Part shown: piece by piece, positions 39,718-49,824 of the stretch
How the letters are laid out: each line of letters begins with the position of its first letter
Position numbering within the stretch: position 1 is the stretch's first letter
Assembly: GCA_026936335.1 (NCBI GenBank)
Contig: JAPMXV010000047.1
Span: 1 to 64,000 of the forward strand
DNA length: 64,000 bases
Reading direction: 5' to 3'
Source: Mantamonas sphyraenae
Lineage: Eukaryota; CRuMs; Mantamonadidae
Notes under the pieces: model-generated
What the model saw: only the letters and a program-made list of their open reading frames with translations
What the model was told of the DNA's origin: nothing
The model's database searches: none
Translations under genes and position numbers: made by a program

Positions 39718-41283
39718 CTATTCATTTCCCTGCTTCTTGACAAACGCAAATCGAATGTAGTGGCTCAACGACATGCTCATATCCTGGTGTCCAAGCATAC
39801 CTTGGAGCAGCGTCAACCCTTGCCTCTTCAGTTCCTGCGCTCCCAACCACTCTGGATCCATGGCCAGCTGGTACAAAGCATAGCTAGTGTTCCACTGTCG
39901 CGGGTAGTTCAACCAGCTCTTCCAGGAGCAGTGCAGGTCCAGCGGGTGACCCTGTTTGCTCCACCGCACAATCTCATCGTATGACAGCCCTGTGATAGGT
40001 TCATCCACATCTCGATCCAAGCAGGACAGACACTCCATGTCCATCAGTGTCTCTCGCCAGAATTTGCGCACGACCCGTGTGGATCCGGCGGCGATGATGG
40101 ATTGGAGTTGCTCTGCGCAATAGTCGGCTCCGTTTTCGATGAGCTCTTGATGGGTAAACAGGAGAATAGGTGCCCAGCGTCCTTCTTCCACCTTGCCCTG
40201 CGCGGTAAAGTGCACCCAGAGATACCCATCGGCTGAACGGACCTCGTCGACTACCGTTGTCTTTTTGGCCACATCCACCAGTGCTGTGCGAAAGTAGAGC
40301 AGCATATACATCGATTCTGGTGTGTGCAATCCCGTGTTGAGGATGACCTGACGCACAGCTTCCCAGGCATCGAGAGAGACGGTCCGACCAAGATCCACCA
40401 AGGCCTTTTGCAGGAAGTGGGGCGTCACACGCAGCATCTGAGCCAGCTTGGCTTCCTTTTTGCGAGACAACAGCTTGCGCATGACCAGGTTGACGGGTTC
40501 CAGCTCGGCCATGCCCAGCAGTTGTCCTTGCAGCTGTTCGTCGTTTTCGTCGCGGCCGGGTTTGACCACCATCCGCTTGCTCTTGCGCTTCCACTCTTGA
40601 CTGGCATCGGCCACGGGGAGATCGGCGTAGAATAGAGGGGCAGAGGTGCCGGTGTAGGTGCTGGGACCTTGCTGGTTGGAACTGGAGGAGAGGGAGAGGC
40701 TTGCGAGGTCAGCGACGAGGCTGGAGACATCATCGGCGTCTGTGTGAAGGGAGGGGTGTGAGTGGGGAGGTTGAGGCCGTGCAGGTGGATTGGAATCGGG
40801 GTACAAGATGTGCCGATAGATCCTACCTTGTGTGTGTGCCATAGCAGCGAAGTCGTCGTTTCCCGCCTCTTTGTCAACGGCCGTTTGTGCCATTGTCTCT
40901 AAGCGCATGGGTGAGAGAAGAGTGAGTCATTGAAGTGGTGTAGATAGTTGACTAGTGGTGATTTGACGGCAGATACTACCTTGTGCGCGCCTCTTGGCCT
41001 GCTGGCGTGCAAATTCTTGCTCGGCTGCTTTCAACGCCGCGCGGCGGTCCTGTACATGCTGCTGCGCTTCATCAATGGCAGTAAACGCCTGTGGGTTGTC
41101 CTTGCGGTGCTGTGGGTTAAACAGTGACAACCCAGCCTCCTTGAGCTCTGCCTTGATGGACGTCCACTCGTCTGCTGCTTCGCGCGCGGCCAACCGAGCG
41201 GCATGCAGTTCGTCCTTAGCCAACTGCAATGACGATGATTCAGTGTTCAGTGACACGTTCTCCTTGGCTTCTACGGTGGACAT
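39718..41283 (-). CDS. Tyrosine-recombinase-like protein
   Basis: Exon 1 (41283-40980) is a helical charged N-terminus (LQLAKDELHAARLAAREAAD). Exon 2 (40898-39718) contains the body. The C-terminus reads LLQGMLGHQDMSMSLSHYIRF, fitting box II of tyrosine recombinases (LGH ... Tyr nucleophile). Candidate catalytic Arg/His upstream (VVRKFWRE, LDLHCSWKSW, PRQW) do not form a canonical HxxR, so it may be a diverged or inactive member. ATG 41283 has A at -3; an upstream in-frame ATG at 41376 does not. Spliced length 494 residues. Such enzymes integrate or excise elements or resolve repeats. Confidence 0.5.
40899..40979 (-). other. Intron in the recombinase-like gene
   Basis: Donor AAG|GTAGTA, branch-like ATGACTCAC, acceptor GCGCTTAG; 81 bp, phase 1. 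The next AG gives the wrong phase. A second possible intron (GTAGGATC to CACACAG near 40830-40730) has a length divisible by three, so retention and splicing both keep the frame. Confidence 0.6.
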
Positions 41284-41567
41284 CTTTGTCAAAACGGTTG
41301 GTGGAGAATGCGCGTGCAGCTGAGATAAGTGGTCGCTTGAGATGCACACACGGCGAGAGGACGGATGATCAGCCATCAAAAATTGCCTTCTTTCGCAGTG
41401 ATTGAGGCCAAATGGTGATTCAGTACTGGACGCACCGATGTCGACTTATGGAACACCGTGAACGGATGAAGGCTTGTGAAAACTCCTGGTTCGCCCAATT
41501 TGGTTGCTCTGCAACCATAGATAGCTCAGTCTCACCAACCATCGTCATCGAAATGCGATCTGTTGGG

Positions 41568-41990
41568 TCAAGGTAGACTGTTCCGTGATGGGGATTGTGT
41601 CTTAAGATACGCGTGCTTCGAGCTACCATGGAAAATGGCAATTGTCATATTGTCAACTCCAAGGCCAAGGCATTCTTCCGTGAGTTGGCTCGCATCAGAG
41701 ATTCTGGCGATGATCGCCAGTACTGGCAATAACATTTCAGTGAGTACTGTGAGTTTGAAGAAGCAGCAAACCCGCGTCAAATCGTACATGCCCTCGTTGA
41801 CTTGAAGCAGCTTCGGAGCCGTGCACGCCGAGTCGTCCAGCCATGACGACGTCAACTGCAAGGCCACTTCATATCGCTGCTCATAAGAGCAGGGTACCCA
41901 GCCTCGTACCACTTCGTGCCATTCACCATGTTGTCCCGCTGGCAAAGCAAACGCCCGTACAACGAAATGCCCAGCAAGAAGACACCTCAA
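41568..41990 (-). pseudogene. PP2C-type phosphatase C-terminal fragment
   Basis: The minus frame ends with ISDASQLTEECLGLGVDNMTIAIF, matching the last conserved motif of PP2C Ser/Thr phosphatases (A ... G.x.DNMT, where the Asp binds the metal). Upstream residues do not show the other PP2C motifs. An intron-like GTTTGC ... ATTGCCAG segment may lie inside (near 41727-41775). A partial gene or terminal exon. Confidence 0.35.
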
Positions 41991-42788
41991 AGGCGTGCCA
42001 AAAGGAAGAAGCAGCAGGAAAAGGATGACGAAAGGGCTGGCGAATCATCACCATCCACTCCCACAGCCTCGGTCTCACTGGACTGCGCCGCAACTGAGAA
42101 ACAAGCTGTCCAATCTGTGAACGAGCTGCAATCCGGAGACAACCAGGGCACACCGGGGATGCCTGGTCGGTCTATGGGCACTGGGCTTGTACAACAATCA
42201 GCTTCAAAGGCGGAACGCAAGCATAGCCAGAGCCCGAGTCACTCTGGGGGGACGCTCAGCAAGACCAAAGCCCAAGGGCGGGGAGTTTGCCGAGCAAACA
42301 CACACAAAGATGAGAGTGTCGACTGCGAAGGATGCAAAGAATGCAAAGGTCAAAACAACACACAAACGGAAAGAACCACAGGGCAAGGGCAAGGGCAAGG
42401 GCTTGGGCAGGAGAAAGGTTTCTGGCCGCCAGCAACGGAAGCTTACCAAAGCACAGGAGAGAGTGTTGAGAGAAATATGTTTCAGGAGATGGAATGTGAA
42501 CGAGCACTGCTGAACCAGCAGCGCCGTAGAGAGCGGCTGAAGCAGGAGGAAGAGGAAAGGCACAAGGCACAACGCTTGAACGACACCATACACAAGGCAG
42601 AGGTGCACCTGGCAAGAGCATCGGGAAAGAACAGTGCAAACGAGTTGGGAAATGTGATTCTCCAGCCGCACCCCAAGGCACGCCATTCCCGCCTTCAAAC
42701 ACTGCCCAAGGAGGGGAAGCGGAGAACAAGGAAGGCGGAAAAGCGTGGGTCAACACCTGGAAAGATAGAACTTACCCCCCTTTGTTGA
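41928..42788 (+). CDS. Lysine-rich coiled-coil protein
   Basis: ATG 41928 starts a basic, low-complexity protein: KKTPQRRAKRKKQQEKDDE at the N-terminus, a Ser/Thr/Gln/Gly middle with a GQGQGQGLGQ run and four clustered Cys (DCEGCKECKG), then a coiled coil (QQRRRERLKQEEEERHKAQR) and a basic tail. Likely nuclear or RNA/chromatin-associated by composition only. The next gene (42875) may be a further exon, but I found no phase-consistent junction. Confidence 0.5.
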   Translation: MLSRWQSKRPYNEMPSKKTPQRRAKRKKQQEKDDERAGESSPSTPTASVSLDCAATEKQAVQSVNELQSGDNQGTPGMPGRSMGTGLVQQSASKAERKHSQSPSHSGGTLSKTKAQGRGVCRANTHKDESVDCEGCKECKGQNNTQTERTTGQGQGQGLGQEKGFWPPATEAYQSTGESVERNMFQEMECERALLNQQRRRERLKQEEEERHKAQRLNDTIHKAEVHLARASGKNSANELGNVILQPHPKARHSRLQTLPKEGKRRTRKAEKRGSTPGKIELTPLC

Positions 42789-42874
42789 ACATATGCTGTG
42801 GATTCCCACTCTGGTGCTTGGGGACAACCCCCGATGGGTGTACGATTCTGCAGCAGGACACCGATACCAACGGG

Positions 42875-43585
42875 ATGGAGATCACCGAGGTGCGCGTGCG
42901 TGCCGCAGACGAATCAGCGATGGCCACAATGATGAATGCAACACTTGCTGCTTCCCCAAAAGCGACAAGGGAGTGCCTGCAGTCCACACTCATCCCCGTG
43001 GACACCTTCCTGGAAGGACTTCGCGATCAATCCGAGAGTAGTCTGCCTGAACCATGGGACGCCGGTATTCTGGCGAGTCTGTGGCAACGATCGCAAAACA
43101 AGAATTCCGGTGAGCTTTTTGTTGGGTTTGTTCACAACACGGGACGGTGTAGCGAGTTCTGGACCTTGGCCCTGCAAGGGGCGACCAAGTCGAACCACGC
43201 ACGTGAGCGGATGCTGGGCATTCGGATGCCAGCTTGTTTCCACTGGAAACGAGACGTGTGTCCGTCGATTGTGATGTCCCACCATGATAGTTGGGAGCTG
43301 ATTCAACCCTCATGTACTGTGGTCCTATCTGGCGACATCTCCACCGTCGTGACACTGATTCCAAGAGCACCACTGGGCTTGCAAGTGCTTTATCCACCAT
43401 CCAAACACGGAACCACGATGATCAACATGGCCAAAGATGGGCAGTGCATGGCTGAGCTTTCCGTCCTTGAGCGGCAGCTGGTGCAGCGGGTATGCGAGGA
43501 AGCGGAGGTCGACGGCGACACCACACGCGTGCTGGGACAGAGGGGACCGAACCACGGTACCGTGGTGTTGGTCCGCGACAAATGA
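42875..43585 (+). CDS. Unknown 236-residue protein
   Basis: ATG 42875 (MEITEVRVRAADES) in a frame open since 42782. Compact mixed alpha/beta composition with Trp/Cys/His (WDAGILASLWQRSQNK, PACFHWKRDVCPSIVMSHHD). The CTGCAG just upstream (42853) could be a splice acceptor in phase 0, making this a downstream exon. No family recognised. Confidence 0.5.
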   Translation: MEITEVRVRAADESAMATMMNATLAASPKATRECLQSTLIPVDTFLEGLRDQSESSLPEPWDAGILASLWQRSQNKNSGELFVGFVHNTGRCSEFWTLALQGATKSNHARERMLGIRMPACFHWKRDVCPSIVMSHHDSWELIQPSCTVVLSGDISTVVTLIPRAPLGLQVLYPPSKHGTTMINMAKDGQCMAELSVLERQLVQRVCEEAEVDGDTTRVLGQRGPNHGTVVLVRDK

Positions 43586-44308
43586 GTACACAGGTGTGTT
43601 TTGCAACGGCGAGTCCGTGTGTGGCGCCCCTGGGGTGTGGGTAACAATGGTGAACACATGGGACGACGCCGAGACGTTGACAGAACTTGGGGACGAAGAG
43701 TGCAATTGAGTGCGCAGAGGAACCAAGGGAGAAGATTGGTGGTGCTTTGCCAACGCTCGATCCAGCTTGACCAAGCTCATACGCAATTTGAGACGCTCTG
43801 CAAGCAAGCCAATAGACAAGTGATGCGCTCGTGACCAGTCTTCCTTGCGGTGGCGACTTGTTGTTGTAGTTTTCACATGGTTTGAGGTGCGCAGGACATC
43901 ACCAGCGTTGAACCTTCGGGCCTGGGTGATTAAACCGCTGCAGTCAGTGGGGCGGCAAACGGATGTTTGCGTCGTTATTTGGTCGGCAATCGCAAGGCAT
44001 GATACAGGTGGGAGACAAAATGGGTGCCAAGGACGACAGGGTGAAGCGTGTGATGGATGGATTGATGGTGTTCAATCCATGCAGAAAGTGGAGCACAGGT
44101 CGCATCACCGCATCTTCGTTGCAAAGGATGAATGAGCTTGACACAGTGCACAGTGATGGCAAAATGGAGATTGGCAGCTGATTAGGGAGGATGCCACCGT
44201 GTCGCTGTGAACTAAACTGCGGACTGGTCGGGCCTGGTTGTGCGAACCAGCGTCCATGACCTCCAACTACGAGCGTTCTTGCGCCAATGGCTTCAACACA
44301 ACTCAGGA
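43586..44308. other. Region without a supported gene
   Basis: Short ORFs only. A 72-codon frame at 43963 (GDKMGAKDDRVKRVMDGLM) is the most protein-like, but has no context. Confidence 0.35.
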
Positions 44309-44623
44309 ATGAGCGAAGATAGCAATCTTGTCCCATTGAAAGAGGGCGCCTTTCTGCAAATGATTGAGGAATACAATCAAGTCGGGACTTTTGGAGAAAA
44401 AAACAAACGGCTTGCCTTTCACCACACGTTTGCGAAGTTGCTGGCCGATAAAGGCTTGGCTTTGTTTTACAAGGAGGGTCATGCGGGCAACGGACAAAAA
44501 TTCGTGGTAGCGAAGCGTGGTGGAGACATCCTTACACAAGAGGATATTGACAACTGGTGTCAATATGTACGTGATCAAGATGAAAGCTTAGATTTCGAGT
44601 ACGCGCTGCAAGATGAAGCTTAG
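44309..44623 (+). CDS. Small intact hypothetical protein
   Basis: 104 codons from ATG 44309, in a frame open since 44240. Helical, charged (LQMIEEYNQVGTFGEKNK, LTQEDIDNWCQYVRDQDE). The last codons come from a 19-bp direct repeat (44584-44602, 44616-44634), and the second copy supplies the stop. CAACTCAG just upstream may be a splice acceptor. Function unknown. Confidence 0.45.
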   Translation: MSEDSNLVPLKEGAFLQMIEEYNQVGTFGEKNKRLAFHHTFAKLLADKGLALFYKEGHAGNGQKFVVAKRGGDILTQEDIDNWCQYVRDQDESLDFEYALQDEA

Positions 44624-46112
44624 ATTTCGAGTACTCGCTTTCTTATTTGCACAACCCAACCCAGCAAAGAAGGGGGTCTCTTCGGCCACCCAAAAATGTG
44701 ATGGAAGCGTTTCAATGGCCTTTACAAAGCATTACGCCAAGTTGTAGGCAATGAAACCCATTGTGTGAAAGACCCAACACTTAAAGCAACGCTACCGCCA
44801 AAACTTCCCTCTTGCGTGTGGAAAAGATCTTCACGTGCATGGACACAAAGTCCATTCGAGAGGTGTATCGTTTGTCGCGATCGTGCGTGAACCGCTTGAT
44901 GGTGAAGTACCGTGTCGTTTGGTGCGCTGCACGGACGAGACACACCAGGCGCGAGGTCGCGAACGTACCCTCCCAATCCCGTTGTCTGTACAAAACGCAC
45001 GTTTTTCGTCATAATGGACAGTTACACCGATTGGCTTCCTTGTTCAATGCTGCGGCTGAGCATACGAACCATCGTGTTGGACAAGCTCCCAATCCGTGCA
45101 GATGAGTGGAAATGCATTCATTCCTGCATGCTTTGGTGCCCTGGCTATGTCCACGGAAAGGCAATGGGAGGGAACGCGTTGTGACAAAAACACCGGATAG
45201 CGGGTGGTATCTCATCCAGAGCTAAACAATGGCGAGATTCGGGGAACGATGTACTTGCTGATTCCCACAGCCGTTCGCTGGGTCCTCTCAGTGGTGAAGA
45301 CTGACCGACTGCGTACGCATTGATAAGAAAATTGCCCATGACCGAGGACTGATACTTGCTACGGAGTGTGAAACCAGGACGCAGTGAGAAAGATCGCCTT
45401 CGCTGACTAGAGAGGTGAGATCCGAGGATTGACCTTCGTTTGGCTAGGTGGAAACGCAAGTCCGTCATATGTAAATTTTGATTCAAAAACAAATCCAGAA
45501 TATGATCGTTCTCTCAATTTCAGTTTCAATCAAAATTTACAATATCCATGTCATCTTCGGTATATTGCGCCTGTTGTTGATTGGCATTTGAAACGACGAC
45601 CAGATGTGGTAATCTGTGCAGAAAGCAAGCGCCTGCATCCGGCTTGATCCTTCACGTTCCTCGTACGGACCTAACCTGCCAGTTGTCCGAAACATGGCGA
45701 TATTGTGCAAACAACGAGTTTAAAACCAACCACCAAGAACTTCTCTTCGATCGTGTTCTCTCCCGATGTTCGATCGCACTAGGAGCCACGCCTTTGATAC
45801 AGAGTCTTGCCAAGCACACATGTCGTGCATCATTGCATTTTCACACTACTTTGCTGACCATGCACAAAGTTTGGGGGTTCCGCGTGAAATCTTATCCAAA
45901 CGCGAGAGGGAAAAATGGGAATGGAGTTTGCGTTTTTTATGCGTTGTCTGTGTGCTTTACATGATGGGTTTCATTGTCTTCGGCATGGATTACTGCTTGA
46001 CTTGTTGCCACGTAACGCTTCCATCATGCTTCGATGCCCGAAAAGATACTCCCTTCTTTGGTGGAGGAGGGGTTTATCTTTTCGGCATTCAGAGTCTTCC
46101 TTGAAGCAATCT
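44624..46112. other. Region with only weak ORFs
   Basis: Short ORFs near 45429-45647 and 45766-46104 are open but show no domain. The latter has a hydrophobic segment (LRFLCVVCVLYMMGFIVFG). Includes the 37-bp repeat copy B and its hairpin. Confidence 0.35.
46038..46086 (-). repeat. 37-bp dispersed inverted repeat, copy B, with hairpin
   Basis: 46050-46086 is the exact reverse complement of 35080-35116. This copy also forms a perfect 11-bp stem, CCGAAAAGATA (46038-46048) with TATCTTTTCGG (46075-46085). Function unknown. Confidence 0.75.
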
Positions 46113-46690
46113 ATGAGAATGCCCACCACTAAACCCGACACAATCGGTTTACTGTTGGTAAAAAGACAGCTCACAACTCATCATGTAGATTTGCGCAGCG
46201 GTCCTGGTCTGCACACTGGTTGTTTGGTACATGCCAGCAACGGGAGAGCGAATCCTTCTCACACAGGTTCCAACGTGATTCCATCGCCTTTGATCGTGAC
46301 CGAGGAGGACGGTGGAAAGGTGTGTACTCTCAAGTTTGGAGCGAAAGACATACGCCAGAGTCAAGTGCGCCTTGGTGACCCGACCTGGATAGCGTTGCCG
46401 TACCATCGAAGAATGCTGGCCTCAACTTCCGGTTCTCCAAAGCCCCACTGGACCACGTGGTGGTCAATGGCTGTGGTGGTGGCACTCTCTCCAAGTTTAT
46501 ACGCACTCACTACCCCGATGCCCGCCTCGACACCGTTGAGCGTGATCCTGCCGTCGTGGAAATCGCTCGGAATTAGTTTGAACTCCCCACCGACAGCAAC
46601 GTTCATGTCCACCTGAATGGTGACGGCGAAGACTTTGTCTCGAAGTGTCGAGGCGGTGAGTATATGATCTTGTTTTTCAAGTTAGTTGCG
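46113..46690 (+). pseudogene. METTL13/spermidine-synthase-like methyltransferase, disrupted
   Basis: Text in two frames fits the Rossmann AdoMet-binding core of this family: WIALPYHRRMLA, then DHVVVNGCGGGTLSKFI (motif I G-x-G-G-G), LDTVERDPAVVEIA (acidic motif II) and HLNGDGEDFV (DG motif). The frame slips near 46410, and an in-frame TAG (46574-46576) interrupts the domain where the family has an aromatic residue. GTGAGT at 46656 may be a donor; a later exon could lie at 46797-46985. A relic or a miscalled gene for a protein/small-molecule methyltransferase. Confidence 0.55.
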
Positions 46691-47056
46691 CGGGAGTACC
46701 ATGTTCAATGATTTCAAAAAGGAAGCGATGTCGATTTCCATGCCACTGAGCAGGTGCGCCAATCGGCTTGGAAACTGTGGAGTCGTGTGATGGAAATTGG
46801 AGGTGACACACCCTTTCGTGATGGGTTGTGTGTGGATGCAGGATCCGTACCCTCGAGCCGAACTCGCAGCACACTCGCTCGCCAGGGCCCACGCCACGCA
46901 CAGCTGGTCCTTGGGCGCTCGTTTTGAGCTGATCCTGTGCAACCGACTCATCGTGGTCGTTGTGCCGATCAACGTCTTTCATTGAAGATAAGTGTGCGTT
47001 GTCTTCGGGAAAAGAAAGTCCTCCTAGACGAGTAGGCGCTCACCTGACCACCAGAA

Positions 47057-48403
47057 ATGTTCATGCGAGCAGCACAAACGGTTCAGGCTGAGAAGGCGGT
47101 CTACGGAATGCTCGGCCTTGCGTTTGGATTTGGTGTCGCATGTGCAAGTCGTCCGAGCTCTGAGCTCGTGAGTAGCAGAACGGGCGACGAAGCCTGCCGT
47201 GGTTGCATTCACAAGATGGTTGCCTCGCTATCAGGGGACACGCGAGCCGTGGTGTCGAAACGCGTGCTCGAGCGTGCGTGCCGGCAGGTATGGGACGAAG
47301 AGACTGCGGTGGCGACACTCTGTGAATTGGAGAACACAAAGGTGCTCACCGAACTCGGTCCGCGTGCAATGTTTTTCACGGTCCATAAGCAACACATGGT
47401 CCGAGAAGAGGATGGTGTGTTGACGCGTGGAGAAAGGTTGGATCTTCTACGTGGGTACACCGATACCGTTTGGAAGGATGCGTTGACGGTCGAAGAGCGG
47501 GTCGCCGTTTCGCTGCAGTTGCAGCATGTTTTGGAGGGCTTTGAGAACAACTACAACGAAGTGGCCCGTGAGGCTGTGGTTGGACTATGGGTTGCAGGGC
47601 TGTACTCTCTCGGCCTGTCTGATGAGACTGAGGCCAGAAAGATGGTGTTGTTTGATAAGGCAGAGGATGTAATGCAGAGGTACAAAGTGAAGGACAACGT
47701 CAGCAAGGTGCTGCGCTTCCTCGCTCGTGGAGGGACTTTGGCAAAGATTCCAAAAGAGGTGTGTGCTGATGCAGACCACGCTTTGGAGTGCTTGGAGAGC
47801 CACCCCATGGTATTTGGAGAAGATGTCCCCCCGCTCGTCAAAGATTGGCGCCTGCAGTACAAGGCACTCATGTGTTTGCAAAACGCGATTTACGGGAGCG
47901 CTGAACGATGCAAAGCAGGTTCGGAAACGCTAGCTGATATCGTCAATGAGGACCTATCGCTCCTGGGGGAGCACCTTTACACCGGCTTGGAAGGTGTGCT
48001 TCTCAGCAACCATCTCGACATTGAGATGACGGCAGCGTTAGCATTCTGGCACATTGGAAAAGTTGAAGTGGCAGCGTACTACATGCATCGTGCAAGTATT
48101 TTTGCCACGACTCTTTATGGCAGAGACTCAGTCGCGACCCTGCACATTGACCTGGCGAGTCAGCATGTTGCAAACGCTGCCCTCAGCAAAGAGGGATTGG
48201 GTATCCGCGCGGGGGTGCTGGACAATGCGCTGAAAGTTTACGAGAGGTTGCAGGCGACACTGTGCACAAACCACATCCCACATTTCGTGAGTGCGGACAG
48301 GCTGGAAAAGTTTGCGTGTGCGAGCATGAAGGAGCTCATGCCGAAGCTACAGGTGGACGAGCGAATCAGATTTCAACATGTTATGCGCATGTGTAGCAAG
48401 TAG
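47057..48403 (+). CDS. Helical-repeat (TPR-like) protein, 448 residues
   Basis: Intact ORF from ATG 47057. Almost entirely alpha-helical with Ala/Leu/Tyr spacing typical of TPR-like pairs (MTAALAFWHIGKVEVAAYYM, LGIRAGVLDNALKVYERLQ). It resembles SET/MYND-neighbour or kinesin-light-chain-like TPR tails, but no exact family is recognised. The N-terminal 30 residues are mildly hydrophobic. Probably a protein-interaction scaffold. Clean frame inside an otherwise broken region. Confidence 0.65.
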   Translation: MFMRAAQTVQAEKAVYGMLGLAFGFGVACASRPSSELVSSRTGDEACRGCIHKMVASLSGDTRAVVSKRVLERACRQVWDEETAVATLCELENTKVLTELGPRAMFFTVHKQHMVREEDGVLTRGERLDLLRGYTDTVWKDALTVEERVAVSLQLQHVLEGFENNYNEVAREAVVGLWVAGLYSLGLSDETEARKMVLFDKAEDVMQRYKVKDNVSKVLRFLARGGTLAKIPKEVCADADHALECLESHPMVFGEDVPPLVKDWRLQYKALMCLQNAIYGSAERCKAGSETLADIVNEDLSLLGEHLYTGLEGVLLSNHLDIEMTAALAFWHIGKVEVAAYYMHRASIFATTLYGRDSVATLHIDLASQHVANAALSKEGLGIRAGVLDNALKVYERLQATLCTNHIPHFVSADRLEKFACASMKELMPKLQVDERIRFQHVMRMCSK

Positions 48404-48634
48404 TTGTGAACCTGCTGCTCCGCGAAAGGAGCAGTCCTACTCCTTTGACAAACCCCTCACGGAACACTCCTACGATCCCGGTTCCATGAACGCCATCCAC
48501 TCCTAGTCCAGCTCACCTCTGGGCCACAAACCCGGCAACCAATCTCGTCATCCCACACAGCACGCATCGCATGATGAGAAGCGGCCACATAAAGTCGGTT
48601 TGCTGATCGGCGACGTGCTTCAAAATCATCTTGG

Positions 48635-49700
48635 TCACGCATTCGTCGGGGAGTCAACAAACATGTGCTCATACTTGGATCGCGCGTCGACATTGAGGTT
48701 GCGCACCTCGCGAAACCATTCTCGCTCAGCGTGAGATGTCATCCACACAGAGAGAAGCTCAGCTCGCGAAACATCCGGTGCAAGTCCAGCAGGCCATCCT
48801 CCATCCTTAGCCAGCAAGAGCACACAGGATTTCCCACCCACGCCACCCGTCGGTACCAGATCGGTCCACAGCACAACACTGTGTGTGCGGTACTGTTGCG
48901 GCAGCAGGGGTGCTGCAAAGTCCACCAACGAGGCCTCCCATCGCGGATTGTCGTCGTGCAGTCCTCCGCCGAGGTCCATCGCCTCCTGCGTGCACATCAT
49001 GGCTGCCAGTCGTCCACGTACCCACGTGGCTATCTTCCATTTGAGTCGAGGAAGAGCGTACACAAGGACTGCTCTGCTGTGTGCTTCGTGCTTGTCGGCA
49101 AACTCGAAATCCTTGAGCGGTGGTCGTTTCTTTGACAAGTTGGAGTGCCTCGTCTGTGTTTGCACACGGTGCATACCGCTGCGGCCACAGCACGTCCGCC
49201 TCTACCTGATCAACACTCCTGACATTACCCGAAACCTCTGGCCAGGATGACGGCCGAGTCGTATCGCCGTGCCAGAATTGACTGCGCGCTGCCGCGGAAA
49301 GTCGAACGCGAAATGCGCCAGCCAGGTCGGAGCTGAGGCATGGGGCCCGCAGTTGCCGAGAGTAAACGGCGAGTGCTTGTAAAATCCGCGACACATATAC
49401 ACGGCTGGTGGCAGGCGCACCATGCACTGCACGCGAAACTCGGCAAACATGTACAACTCTGCTTTGGCAAGGACCTGCTGCATTATGGTCCGTGAAACCG
49501 TCATAAACACGTGCGAATACATGAACCCACCGTTCTCGTGTTCCCATTTGAGAGCAGAGCAGCACCAGTCGAGCAGCCGGGATCGGTGATCTCATTCTAG
49601 CTGTTCCTCGACACTGAGGTCTTTTCCAAGGAGATACGAATCAACTCTCAACACCGCGATTCCACGACGTGCTGGGATCGGAACTGATATGTATGATCGG
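48635..49700 (-). CDS. Unknown protein split across frames
   Basis: Protein-like text runs from about 49690 (VLRVDSYLLGKDLSVEEQLE) through an in-frame TGA (49592-49594) into MYSHVFMTVSRTIMQQVLAK and LAHFAFDFPRQRAVNSGT. It then changes frame near 49210 and again near 49140 into RPPLKDFEFADKHEAHSR ... DARSKYEHMFVDSPTNA. No family recognised. Start unresolved; divergent from the CRAL-TRIO gene. One gene with indels or a decaying gene. Confidence 0.35.
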
Positions 49701-49824
49701 TTCGACAAACTGTGATTCTGGTACTTGGAGAAATCAGCCACGGTGTCCGGGGTTCCTCGGAAGGCAAAGGAAGGAGGAAATGAAGGAGCGCAGCGTCGAC
49801 CAAGTAAACCCATCCGCGCGTGCA

